The position numbers were made by a program, and so were the translations under genes. Under the pieces are notes generated by a model. It was not told where the DNA came from. It did no database searches and saw nothing but the letters and a program-made list of their open reading frames with translations. Below are positions 1-9,349 of a stretch of DNA of 14,304 bases, one piece after another (positions within the stretch are counted from its first letter, which is position 1; each line of letters begins with the position of its first letter). The stretch comes from Phoronis ovalis (taxonomy: Eukaryota; Phoronida; Phoronidae), in NCBI GenBank assembly GCA_028565635.1, contig JAOXYB010033074.1, positions 1 to 14,304 of the forward strand, in the 5' to 3' direction.

Positions 1-70
1 TCTTCGAATACTAAAATAACCACTTATTTAAGTCTTCGAATACTAAGATATACCACTTCTCGAATACTAA
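1..70. repeat. Short tandem repeat, cut by the window edge
   Basis: TCTTCGAATACTAA occurs at 1-14 and 33-46, and a one-base-shorter form occurs at 58-70. The first two units share further sequence (…ACCACTT…), giving units of about 25-32 bp. The array probably continues left of the window. Confidence 0.7.
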
Positions 71-1297
71 CAGAAGAAATATGTAGAAAAATAACGATTT
101 AGTTTACTCAGAAAACATGCCAAATATATCATTGATGATAAATTTATCACTACTGAGCTAGGATATATAAATCATGAGTTAAATACTTGCTAGAAGTAAA
201 ATCCATCAATTCCAACTAGCTTAAAGTAAAAAAAATGCTAATAAACACCAACACGCACTCAGCTGAAAATTCATATTTTGAGCAAATAATACTGTGACAA
301 AGTTAAAATGAAAAAGTGACTGATAAGCACATAACATTTTCCAGCATATTTCAGACTTATGCCTTGCTACTAAATACTGGTTTGAGACACATAAGCAGCA
401 TCTTATTATTTTGCATTTTGTATATATATATTAAGCATAAGTCAGAAATGTATGATGATCTTTTAATCTTATTCTCAAATATTAATTTAATTTTTTGCTT
501 TTTTACTACCATGAAAAATTAAACAATTAATTCAGATTGCTATTACACTTTCAAAGATTCTAGTATGCTTCCATGCAGTCTGAATGAAACCGTCAGTTAG
601 TGTTCCATACCTTCTCAACTAAGATCTAGGCTTAACCGTTTAGTCCCTACAGGGGATTAGGGTCATGGGTGTCCTAGATTTTGATGTCAGATGGACGGAC
701 CGTAATTATATAAGGATTATAAGGTCAGACAGGGTCATGATCAACTTGTAATTTAAAAGCGAATCGGCTAATTAAAACTAATTACATTGATAACAAAATA
801 ACAATAAATACCAAACATATGTATAACAAATAAATATTTTTCCAGATAACTTACATTTTTTAGACAACTTTCTTGAATAATTTGCAAACGAGTCACGAGG
901 ATTTATGGTTTGGCGCGGATTTGTTTACATCGAAGTACCAAAAAATGAGTCGTGTGAACTGCTACAAAGTATTCCTAAACACAACATCTAGCATAAAACT
1001 TGTTTTTAATTAATAAACTTTAATATATGTTTCTTTGTAGTATTACATAATATTTTTAGCATTTGTCAAAGCAGGTTACTGGTTTATCCTGCTAGAACTA
1101 ATTTCCTTTCAGGGAGCATTTATCAACTGATGCATAAGTGGCTGTTTCTTTTTACCTTAAAATGCTCAATTTGAATTATCCTGTATCTTTCTAATGTGTA
1201 TTATGCTATAACCTGCAGTTATTATATCACTTTAAAATATATTTTAGATTTTAAACAAAATGTAGTTTGATAAGCAGTATATTGGACGTAATTTATT
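71..1297. other. Non-coding region upstream of GTF3A
   Basis: I see no gene here. It is AT-rich with many stops in all frames. It contains one copy of a dispersed repeat (575-640). A slightly GC-richer stretch around 890-960 includes TTTGGCGC (909-916), which matches the E2F consensus TTTSSCGC. That stretch is the best candidate for a GTF3A promoter or non-coding first exon, but one 8-mer match is weak evidence. The ATG at 945 opens only a short frame of about 20 codons. Confidence 0.5.
575..640. repeat. Dispersed repeat, copy 1
   Basis: The segment from CAGTCTGAAT through TTAGTGTTCCATACCTTCT to GGCTTAAC matches 12585-12652 in the same orientation with a few substitutions and small indels. 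The two copies are 12 kb apart, so this is an interspersed element fragment. No ends or target duplications are recognisable. Confidence 0.75.
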
Positions 1298-1323
1298 TAC
1301 TCCTCCCTCAGCTTTAAAACAAC
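1298..1323 (+). promoter_or_regulatory. Probable splice acceptor of a 5' UTR intron before the GTF3A start
   Basis: A pyrimidine-rich tract ends in CTCAG at 1307-1311, only 12 bases before the GTF3A ATG. This suggests the first transcribed exon is non-coding and lies upstream, with the start codon in exon 2 of the transcript. I cannot identify the matching donor; several weak GT sites lie between 700 and 1100. Alternatively the transcript may simply begin nearby. Confidence 0.4.
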
Positions 1324-4300
1324 ATGGAGGAGATGGACGGCTTGCAGCATGCTTGTCCGTACACAGACTGTAAAATGGTTTTTTCAAGGCCTAGTAGGCT
1401 TCTTTGTCACATTAGAACCCACACTGGCGAGGTAAGTTTTGAAGATTGTCCTGAATGTAAACTTAACATGTTTCCACAGCGTTGTACCAAGTCATATTTT
1501 GTGAATAGTTTTAAGTTGTTTTTTTACTGTCAGAAGCACAGTCAGCTGGCTAGAAAGTTGTTATATTGTTAAATAAATAAATATTAATATAGTATCTAAT
1601 GGAATATACTATAGTATCCAATGGGATATTCCATCACTGCATCCTAGGTACTCTAATTATTAGAGTACCTAGGATGCAGTGATAGAATATCCCATTGGAT
1701 ACTATATTAATATTTACTTATTTAACTAATATAACAACTTTTTGAGCCAGCTGACTGTGGTCAGAAGTGTCAGAACCGTGGATGACTCGACTATCGAGTG
1801 CCTGTTGTCAGTGGAAAGAACGTCATTGTTAGGGCCAGTCTTCCAATGTCATTTCGGTTTCATTCACCTGTCGTACATTCTAAAATAATCGGTTTGGAAA
1901 TAGCTTGTAGTGTCTAAAAATAATTAAAGAAATTTAAATTTCTTGTCAACTAGTCAATTTTGTTGCAAATATCCTTTCACTGTGTAAATTGTCCATTCTG
2001 TCAGAACGCAATAATTACACATTCTGCATGGTAAAAATAATTAGTCTGATTCTCTGATTCCGTTTAATTAGTAAAAGGTATATATGCCATATTAGTATTG
2101 AATTAGAAACTTTAAACATGCTTAATTAATTATTAATGTAATGTTAGCTTGTTAAATAACTGTTGCAGCTTTAGGCTTTAAATGAACAAAACAGTAAAAT
2201 TAATATTTGTGCACTTAACACTTATGACTGTCTGCATGTTTTATTGATTGAAAGTAGAAGAATGCTCCTTACAGGTATATGGAAATAAAAAATAAATTCT
2301 ATAAAGCTCTGGGTACATGATCCCTCTAAGCAGCCTCTGAAAGACTTGAAGATACTCTGTATCTCAGTTTTTACATGTCAAAATGGTTGCCGCTAAGGCT
2401 CAAAAAAGGGCAGTCTATCGTATAAGGACTGAACATTTTCAGTTAACCATTTAAGTCCCGGGACATAAGTGAAGTTTTATTTGACCGGACAAGTAAGTAA
2501 AACATTCGGCAGAACGATGTTCTTGTGAGATTTCTTGATGTCCAGATGTTTAGTCCCAAGATGTGACAACCGTTAACCGGACGTTTAGCCACTATGAAAT
2601 ATTTATTACTGAATAGACCTGTAATTTCAGAGCCTGTGAATCATCGTTATTTTATGATTTCTTACCTCTCAATTTTTTCACATCGAGCAAATCAACCAAA
2701 TATGTCACCTGAAAATTTAGCAGTTCAGGGAATGGAGAAAATGCAGTTCCCTGCAAGTTATGCTACAAGGGATGTTAAGAAACCGACAAATCTTAAGGGT
2801 AAAATGATGTAACTAATGAAAGTTGTTTGTGATAGGCGTAAGAAATATAAATATGTAATACCTTAGGCTGATTTGCTGGTGAGGTGGTTGTATTAATTTA
2901 CATGATATCTTAGTATTTATATAAATAATTTTTAATGAAATAGCCCTTATTGCTTTGTTATTATTTCCAGAGACCTTACCTGTGTGCATATGAAGGCTGC
3001 AGCAAGTCATATACAAGAACTGCTCACTTAAAAAGACACATGGAATCACATAGAAAAAGAAATCATGGAACGTGCAATAAAGTTTTTAGGTACACATAAC
3101 AGCTTTAACTTTTGAAATGTAAGCACATGTTGTGAAAGAATATCCAGTTTCAAAAAAACTAGCTTTATGGCATGCACCATATTTTTTAGAAGATTAGGTT
3201 TGCAAATTTCATTCAAAGGAATTACCAAAAATTAATTAGAGGAGCAAGACCATGTTTTAACCAAATGTCATATAACATATTAATAGTTGTAAGTTGCTCT
3301 TAAAATTAATTTCACATCCTGATATCTTCATGATAAATTACCTTGTAGAGTTAAACATTTATCCTGACGTGAAGCATCAACTTGTCAGGTGACCACTTAG
3401 AGATACCTCCAGGCCTTTCATCTTTTCACTGGATGAGGAGTGATTAGTAGTAGTAATGACTATCATATTAATTTTTTTTATTTTAAGAATGAAATATTTT
3501 ATTTGAAAAGAGAACATAAAAATAACTGTGTTGTAAATCTATTTTAGGTGTGACACTGATGACTGTCATCTCACATTTACTTCTAAACATAATTTAGACA
3601 AACACAAGAACAGATTTCATGAAAAATATTACACAGTAAGTTTATCATGCACATGCTGTTAGATCGATCCTATTAGATCTTGTATTTTTCATATTTTTTT
3701 ATATTTTAGTATAATTTCATGAATGTCATGTATCTTTCCTGCTGAAAATGTGCTTTCATATGCCATTGAAGTGAACATCTGTGTTCAATCACTTCACAAG
3801 TCAATATTGATGCAACAGGCTTTCAATTAATGAATAAACTGTTTGATTGTACTCGATTTCTTTATTTTCCAGTGCAATTTTGAGGGATGTGGAAACGTAT
3901 TTAAGAAACACCAGTTATTAACAACACATTCAGCTGAACACTCAGGAACTAATCCATTTAAGTAAGTGAATACTCTCAATTTATGTTAAGTTAAACTAAT
4001 TTTTAATTTTCTTTTTAGTGAAAAACTATAGAAATGAAAGAAACTTTGCTTGTATATATATACCATTTGTAGTTGTCAGACATTACAGATGCATTTGACA
4101 TTTAGTCTAGGTACATTCCTTTTGTATTCACTAAGTATTGACTGTTAAAAATAATGATCTATAAAATGTGTATGGTTTACAGTATAATTGTATAGTAAGC
4201 TCATGTAGATGTAACTAAATAACTTTGTCTTGCAGGTGTACCCATGACGGCTGTTCTAAGACCTTTGCCAGTAGACAACATTTAAAGAGACATGTGAAAG

Positions 4301-6364
4301 CACATGAAGGTATGCTTGCAGTACATGGTTCTTGGACATTTATGTACATTATATGTTGCCAGATACTCTGAGGAAGTTAGGAAATAATAAAGTAGTTCTA
4401 GTTTGTTTGTTTGTTAAATGTTTTTCATTCATTTGTAGGATACACCTGTACAGAAACAGGTTGTGATAGGATGTTTGACAAGTGGACATTGTTGCGGAAA
4501 CATGTGGCAATTGATCATAAACCAGGTTTGAAACTTGTTTAATACAGTAAATAAAGCAGCTATAACATTTTGATGAAGGATGAGCCTGCAGGAAGCAACC
4601 AATATACCTTAGATGAAGGAATTCGATCAGTCACTCCTAATCTAAATGTGAACTGCAGTTTGAAAGCGGAAAGCAATGTTATGCAAAATTATTTCAAAAA
4701 TATAGCTTTGTATACCAACAAATAAATTAGTATTGCCTATTTTCATCACCCTGTGACTCTGTGCTAAGTGATGGTGAATGACCGCTTACTTGATTTTATA
4801 TTTTGCAGTGTTTTCCTGTGAACAGTGCAATAAGACATTCACCAGAAAAGAATGGTTGAGGATTCATGTCAAAACACATTCTGAAACAAGATCTTTATTC
4901 AACTGTCCCTACGAATCTTGCCCACGCACCTATTTTGATATGAGAAATCTAACTGCACACACAAGATCTTACCATGAAGGCAAGAAATTCACATGCAACC
5001 ATGAAGGATGTGGAATGTCATTCGTGAACAAGGTATCCATTGCATCTGTATGTTGTAAAGCATTTTTGTTTGCATAAATCATGTTGTTTGCAGATAATAA
5101 ATTTTTATAATTGTAATATAATTATAAGTGTTGTATCTGAACGAACCGTTCAACTGTTAATGTTTGTGTAATGGTTTAATATGTTTGCTTGGAGTTTCAA
5201 TGTAAGATTTGGCCATACTTAATCCTCTTCACACCTTGTGAAACATAAGGCTGCAACTGATGATCTTTGATTTTTTCTCCATCTCACTCCATGTCAAGCC
5301 CGTAGGCCATGTTTATTGTGTATGTAATATTGTACGTACTTGTGGGCTTGAGATGTTGAACTTATGCAAAACAGATAAAGAATGAAATGTGTTCATTAAT
5401 TTTACAGTAAAATTAGTTAAGCTAATTGACATTATTACTGTTAGAATACATTTTATAGGATTTCAATTTTTTAACTGCTTAATGCAACTTTTACAGCTAC
5501 TGTAGATAAAATGTTATTAAAGTAACTCTACATATCATACAGCTATATACAAGATGTATATTCGATATGTAACACTCGTGTAGTTGTCTTTTAAAATGGA
5601 CAGTTCCATTGCAGTTTCGTTCAATCTCTATACTTGTACATTACAGCAAAAACTTCAGAATCATATCAAGCTGCACGATCCTAACAGACCCATGCCTAAG
5701 GTTTGTCTTTATTACCTTGCATATAAGCAATTGTGAATGACACCTGGAAAATGTTTTAATGATTTGTTTTTTATGTACCACTTCTTGAACAGTATATGGT
5801 ACAAGTACCATTTAACTCACCTAAGTTGGTGCAAAAGTTTTACACATTCAAGCAATAATAAAACAACAAACAGCAAACCAAGAAACTGTCTAGGTTATTT
5901 CCCAACATTCAATGCTCAGATTCCTGCTTTCCCCTTAATTGTATGTTATACATTTAACGAGGATATCAGAAGTGCCTTGAGGAATTGATTTAGACTGGAA
6001 ATGAATATCCTGTACAAATAAATTTGTAGAATGATGTTGGAATAAACAAATTATTAGTTAGCTAATACAACTTTGTTGTTTTACAATATTATTGTGAAAT
6101 TTCAAACTAGAAATTCAGATGTCTTGTAAAAAAACTAAAGAATCCTGTATCTAACATTTCCCTTTTTTGCAGAAAAAAACTAAGAAATCATCTAGGAAAA
6201 TTGATTTGGCTGTCAGGTTAAGTGGATATTCAAATACAACCAAAAACATTACAGGACCCCACATAAGAGATTATACAGATGACAAGCAAGTTTTTTCTTC
6301 ATCTACTAGTGATGGAATAACAGCCAGTGATACTAATGATAGAAATATTCCTTTAGAACATTAG
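1324..6364 (+). CDS. GTF3A: Transcription factor IIIA, nine C2H2 zinc fingers, nine coding exons
   Basis: TFIIIA binds the internal control region of 5S rRNA genes to recruit TFIIIC/TFIIIB and Pol III, and also binds 5S rRNA. Coding exons, with phases all agreeing: 1324-1431, 2971-3089 (or 3071), 3548-3635, 3873-3961, 4236-4309, 4439-4525, 4809-5032, 5647-5700, 6173-6364 (TAG). The product is 344 aa (338 with the shorter exon 2). Finger Cys/His sets are complete: C11/C16/H29/H33, C41/C46/H59/H63, C77/C82/H95/H100, C106/C111/H124/H128, C136/C141/H154/H158, C163/C168/H181/H186, C192/C195/H208/H212, C221/C226/H239/H244, C251/C256/H269/H273. TFIIIA hallmarks are the short finger 5-6 linker (EGYT), the WT motif in finger 6, the C-X2-C of finger 7, and a basic block followed by LAVRLSGY at 293-300, matching the Xenopus activation block after finger 9. 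The start ATG has a good context (AACATGG), and an in-frame TAA lies at 1315-1317, so no upstream in-frame start is possible in this exon. Length equals the usual family size. Confidence 0.95.
1529..1536. repeat. Left target-site duplication GTCAGAAG
   Basis: This octamer abuts the left end of the foldback element and is identical to the one at its right end. Confidence 0.8.
1537..1759. mobile_element. Foldback MITE-like element with 8-bp target-site duplications
   Basis: A 223-bp near-palindrome sits in GTF3A intron 1. Its ends are CACAGTCAGCTGGCT (1537-1551) and the exact reverse complement (1745-1759). The centre is CTCTAAT-T-ATTAGAG (1651-1665). The left arm (121 bp) and right arm (101 bp) pair almost throughout; the left arm carries an extra ~22-bp unit. 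The element is flanked by identical GTCAGAAG octamers at 1529-1536 and 1760-1767. An 8-bp duplication is typical of hAT (also P and Merlin) transposons. The terminal CACAG is not the usual hAT end, so the superfamily is uncertain. No transposase coding is present, so it is non-autonomous. Confidence 0.85.
1760..1767. repeat. Right target-site duplication GTCAGAAG
   Basis: This octamer abuts the right end of the foldback element. It matches 1529-1536 in direct orientation, as expected of a staggered-cut insertion. Confidence 0.8.
1768..2970. other. Remainder of GTF3A intron 1
   Basis: No exon is supported here. The 72-codon frame at 2594-2812 has no recognisable motif and no matching splice sites. 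A GC-richer patch at about 2440-2590 contains the perfect palindrome GTCCCGGGAC (2455-2464) and repeated CCGGAC motifs, possibly an old repeat fragment. The acceptor TTATTTCCAG ends at 2970. Confidence 0.6.
3072..3091 (+). promoter_or_regulatory. Two in-frame candidate splice donors ending GTF3A exon 2
   Basis: Two GT dinucleotides, at 3072-3073 (AAC|GTGCAA) and 3090-3091 (TAG|GTACAC), are 18 bases apart and both leave phase 2, matching exon 3 at 3548. The upstream site gives a 7-residue linker (RKRNHGT) between fingers 2 and 3, the same length as in Xenopus TFIIIA. The downstream site gives 13 residues. The downstream site fits the donor consensus slightly better (G at -1, A at +3). Either or both may be used. 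Confidence 0.6.
5033..5646. other. GTF3A intron 7
   Basis: This intron runs from GTATCC to TTACAG and splits finger 9 between its Cys pair and its His pair. The frame of exon 7 reads on for 14 codons before a stop. I see no other feature in it. Intron 8 (5701-6172) is likewise empty apart from a chance open frame at 5737-5988. Confidence 0.7.
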
Positions 6365-6925
6365 TGCACATTAACTACTGCAAAAAAATTGCTAGAAAAA
6401 CAAAGCTGTTCTAGTGATAGTTGAATGTGACTGTAATGCTGACTAAAACCAAGAAGCTAACTAGCAATATTATGGATGATACGTTTATATTAGACAATGG
6501 TGTACAAGTGGAAGACCAACTTGCCCACTTAAAAGGGTAAAAAATGCAACAAGACAGCAACTGTATTTTCTAACCATTTCACTACAATATTACAGTTAGA
6601 TGGACTGATGAGAGGTCTTGTGATAAGACCAAAAGATATCTCTTTGCGCTAAAAAGGTGATATTGATTAATTTTGTGAGATCACATGAACATTTGTGCTG
6701 ATACAATAGCAGTTTTGCTGGGACCATATAAGTTTTACCTGTGCATTGTTGTCTAGATCTTTGAAATAAATATGAGCAGTATTTCCAACAAAAGAAAGAC
6801 TCTTTTTTCATGCACCTTCACAACAACCCAGTCTCTGACTGGTTGGTCTGTACTTAATGCAGCATTTTCCAAGATAGTATGGTTGGCAATAAAAATGAAA
6901 AATACCAGCAGGAGTAACAAGTAAA
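6365..6925 (+). other. Probable GTF3A 3' UTR
   Basis: Non-coding sequence from the stop codon to the poly(A) signals. The 71-codon minus-strand frame at 6596-6811 shows no family features and is taken as chance. Confidence 0.55.
6889..6894 (+). terminator. Poly(A) signal AATAAA, likely main one for GTF3A
   Basis: AATAAA is followed by a (TG)7 run at 6927-6939, a typical GU-rich downstream element, at a suitable distance. Another AATAAA at 6765-6770 could be an earlier alternative. Confidence 0.55.
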
Positions 6926-6939
6926 ATGTGTGTGTGTGT

Positions 6940-7474
6940 CTGCCATAACCGTTAATGTGAGCAGCATATAAAAATAATATTTACACAGACATTTCTATAA
7001 ATTAAAAAGCTAGTGACTTTCTGTTTCTTCCAGTTAAACACTTTTGACAGACGCACATAATTACTTCATTAGTTACTCCTAGCTCTCTTCTCCCGTATGT
7101 AAGAATCTTACGATTTCTATGTATATATAGAGCACCTGTTTATGAAATTTAGGATTATATACAGATTCGCTTGCTGCATATTCATTTCACACTGTTATTA
7201 TAATGTAGGCTGTTTAGTCATTAACCGATGCACTCGTCAAAAGTCTACATGAATTTCTCTCGTGTACAGTTTTTGGAAGCTAATATCTAATATGCTGTCA
7301 GCCAAATGTAGTAATTGGCAATTACTATGAACGTATTTGAGGGAGGATTAATACACCCGGATAATCCTCATTCCACTATGCATTATATACCTGTAATTAC
7401 CGACTTAGTTGAATAAACACATCTGATTGACTTGACCCGGCTTCTATTTTGTTGCAACTACGCGCCAACTTGAT
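6940..7474. other. Intergenic region, no gene seen
   Basis: AT-rich sequence with stops in all frames. The only structure noted is an 8-bp perfect inverted repeat, GAGGATTA (7343-7350) and TAATCCTC (7362-7369), around an 11-base loop. Confidence 0.6.
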
Positions 7475-7525
7475 CAGTAGCCGTTCATATTTCATATCGC
7501 TAATATCTATATTCTGTACGTTTGC
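7475..7525. repeat. Duplicated ~50-bp segment, copy 1
   Basis: CAGTAGCCGTTCATATTTCA and the following ~30 bases (to GTAC.TTTGC) recur at 7781-7829 with a few changes and one 2-base indel. The flanks differ on both sides. Confidence 0.75.
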
Positions 7526-7780
7526 GTGTAAGCTGTATTCGGGCGTAGCTCATTTTACATTTCTCTGTTTTGAATCCAGATACAACGTTTAAAAGCTCTG
7601 TATATACTCTATCTGGGACTATTAAATAACTAATATTTAGTCATAATTTATAGTCCCAGGTTGTGCATAGAAGTAAGGAGAGTTAATCCCAATAGATTAT
7701 TAGTATTTGTAGTTGTACCTATAGTATTATATATATATTTATATCTGTTAATTGTAAATTATGATTGCATTGCTTAATTT

Positions 7781-7829
7781 CAGTAGCCGTTCATATTTCA
7801 TACCACTAACACCTATTTTGTACCTTTGC
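7781..7829. repeat. Duplicated ~50-bp segment, copy 2
   Basis: This is a direct copy of 7475-7525, about 305 bases downstream. Between the copies lies a 10-bp inverted repeat, CTGGGACTAT (7613-7622) and ATAGTCCCAG (7650-7659), which could be part of the same unidentified repeat element. Confidence 0.75.
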
Positions 7830-7845
7830 AGTCCGGGGGGACATC

Positions 7846-7848
<3 letters not shown>

Positions 7849-7892
<44 letters not shown>
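7849..7892. repeat. (AT)22 microsatellite
   Basis: Forty-four uninterrupted bases of alternating A and T. The open frames that cross it on both strands, encoding alternating Ile-Tyr, are artefacts of the repeat. Confidence 0.97.
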
Positions 7893-7896
<4 letters not shown>

Positions 7897-7930
7897 ATGA
7901 ATATGGGCGTGTCACTTTTTCACTGATAGA

Positions 7931-8100
7931 TCCTAAAAATGATGGATCCACATTTCAATAGAATCCCTAAAAATGTGTCGCTCGTTAGTAATTTAGGGGA
8001 TTTTTTTCGAGAGAAAACCTTAAAAATGGGTCCTTTTTGTGACAGAAAACCCTCAAAATGGGTCCGTTTTTGAGACCAAAATCCCTAAAAATGGGTGGAT
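7931..8100. repeat. Degenerate ~33-bp tandem array with CCCTAAAAATGGGTC core
   Basis: The core CC(C/T)TAAAAATG(G)GTC recurs at about 7932, 7965, 8018, 8050 and 8083, with a looser copy at 8126-8141. Spacings are 33, 53, 32 and 33 bases; the long one carries about 20 extra bases. Units also share a poly-T/GAGA-type spacer ending in AAAA. It follows the AT microsatellite closely and may be part of one repetitive element. The open frame at 8058-8276 starts in it and is not considered a gene. Confidence 0.75.
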
Positions 8101-8144
8101 ATTTTGATTTTGGGCTGAACGTCCCCCGTCTAAAAATATGGTCG

Positions 8145-9349
8145 GTACCATGGGCTTTTTTGCAGGTACAGAATAAAAGCCTTTCATATTATTATAAACT
8201 CTGGACTTGTATTAGTTATCCCTCAAATAAGAGAAAACGCAGTTTCTTACTTTTTATCTCTACTTTTGTACCATGAATATTTTAAATTTTATTTGGCATT
8301 TTACTTTTATATATCTAAAAAAATATTGAGAGATTTAGTAGCTCATTGTTTATATTTGTCTTATAAATTAATGATATAATTTGTTCCTAATACATTAATC
8401 CACAGGTTATTTGCGCAATGCTGCTGGTAAAACAAGTGTTCTGTTGTTTCCGGTTCTTTTTAGGCTGAAAGAATACAGTTTTCAATGACTTACAGCCAGG
8501 TTTACATCCGATATTAGTAGATAGGTAAAAATGCGTTTGTAGCCAAAATTTTTTAATTATATATATTCTATTGAAACCAGTGTAATTTGCGTGTTATTTC
8601 AAGGGAAAGAGTGAAAATGTCATCATCCGAAACCGAGAAACTATGTTGTAATTTGAAGTTGTTGGAAGCACAAATTTCTTTAATTTTGATGGGTTTTTTT
8701 ATTTTATTATTTTTATAATATTCTTTAATACTACCCAATAGACTTTTATCAAAAATTTCGTCTGCAAAATCGTTTAGAAATGTTATACCAATGGTGCACC
8801 ATCTTTTACAAAATTAATATGCTTTTTGCAGTTTAAATATATATACTACCACTGATTTACAATTCAAAATTCGTTTCACGAGTATGGATTTCTTTTATTA
8901 TAAATGTTATGTTTCATAAATTTAAAAGAACAGTTCCTTACCACATAACAGTATTTTATGCGGTTTATATTTGCATGGCAGCTTGAATAGTGGACCGTCC
9001 GTAATAGCCTTCTTAATTTATGTATTGAAATGCTGTAATGTGCTCTTAAATTTGATTATAATGAATAGCGTTTAATCAATTTTATTCTTACAGCAAGTCT
9101 ACCTCGGATTATCATCTGTAACTAATGTTGCTTCCTTACTGCGTTAAAATCAATACCGCAATCAATGGTGGGACATCATTTGCTTTGTTTGTGTACTGAA
9201 AATATTGAATTATGTATTGGTAACCTGGGTGAAGTTTTCAAATGACCTGATAAACACAATAACCTCTATCAAAATTGTATTTAGCTGTTATTCGCAATTA
9301 TTACTTGTGTGTTTCTTAAGTTTTTGTGACATGTGAACATTTCGCAAAA
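8145..9349. other. Intergenic region upstream of the TMEM272-like gene
   Basis: No gene, RNA or clear repeat seen. It is AT-rich. The promoter and any non-coding first exon of the downstream gene should lie here, but no TATA box at a convincing distance or other core element can be picked out. Confidence 0.5.

Noticed and set aside
1784-1798. Small hairpin ACTCGA-CTA-TCGAGT
   Set aside because: A 6-bp stem is expected by chance at this scale. It lies just outside the foldback element and has no copies noted.
2594-2812. 72-codon frame in GTF3A intron 1
   Set aside because: No recognisable motif, no splice sites matching the gene, and no coding-like composition. Its neighbours in the gene splice correctly without it.
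5737-5988. 83-codon frame in GTF3A intron 8
   Set aside because: Exon 8 already ends at a good donor (5701) and joins exon 9 in phase. The frame contains no finger or other domain.
7541-7578. tRNA-like boxes: GTAGCTCA then TTGAATCC
   Set aside because: The two boxes are only about 24 bases apart, too close for a tRNA or tRNA-derived SINE promoter. No acceptor or anticodon stem can be folded around them.
7748-7961. Open frames on both strands across the AT repeat
   Set aside because: They are open only because alternating AT encodes Ile-Tyr on both strands. There is no protein family signal and no splice sites.
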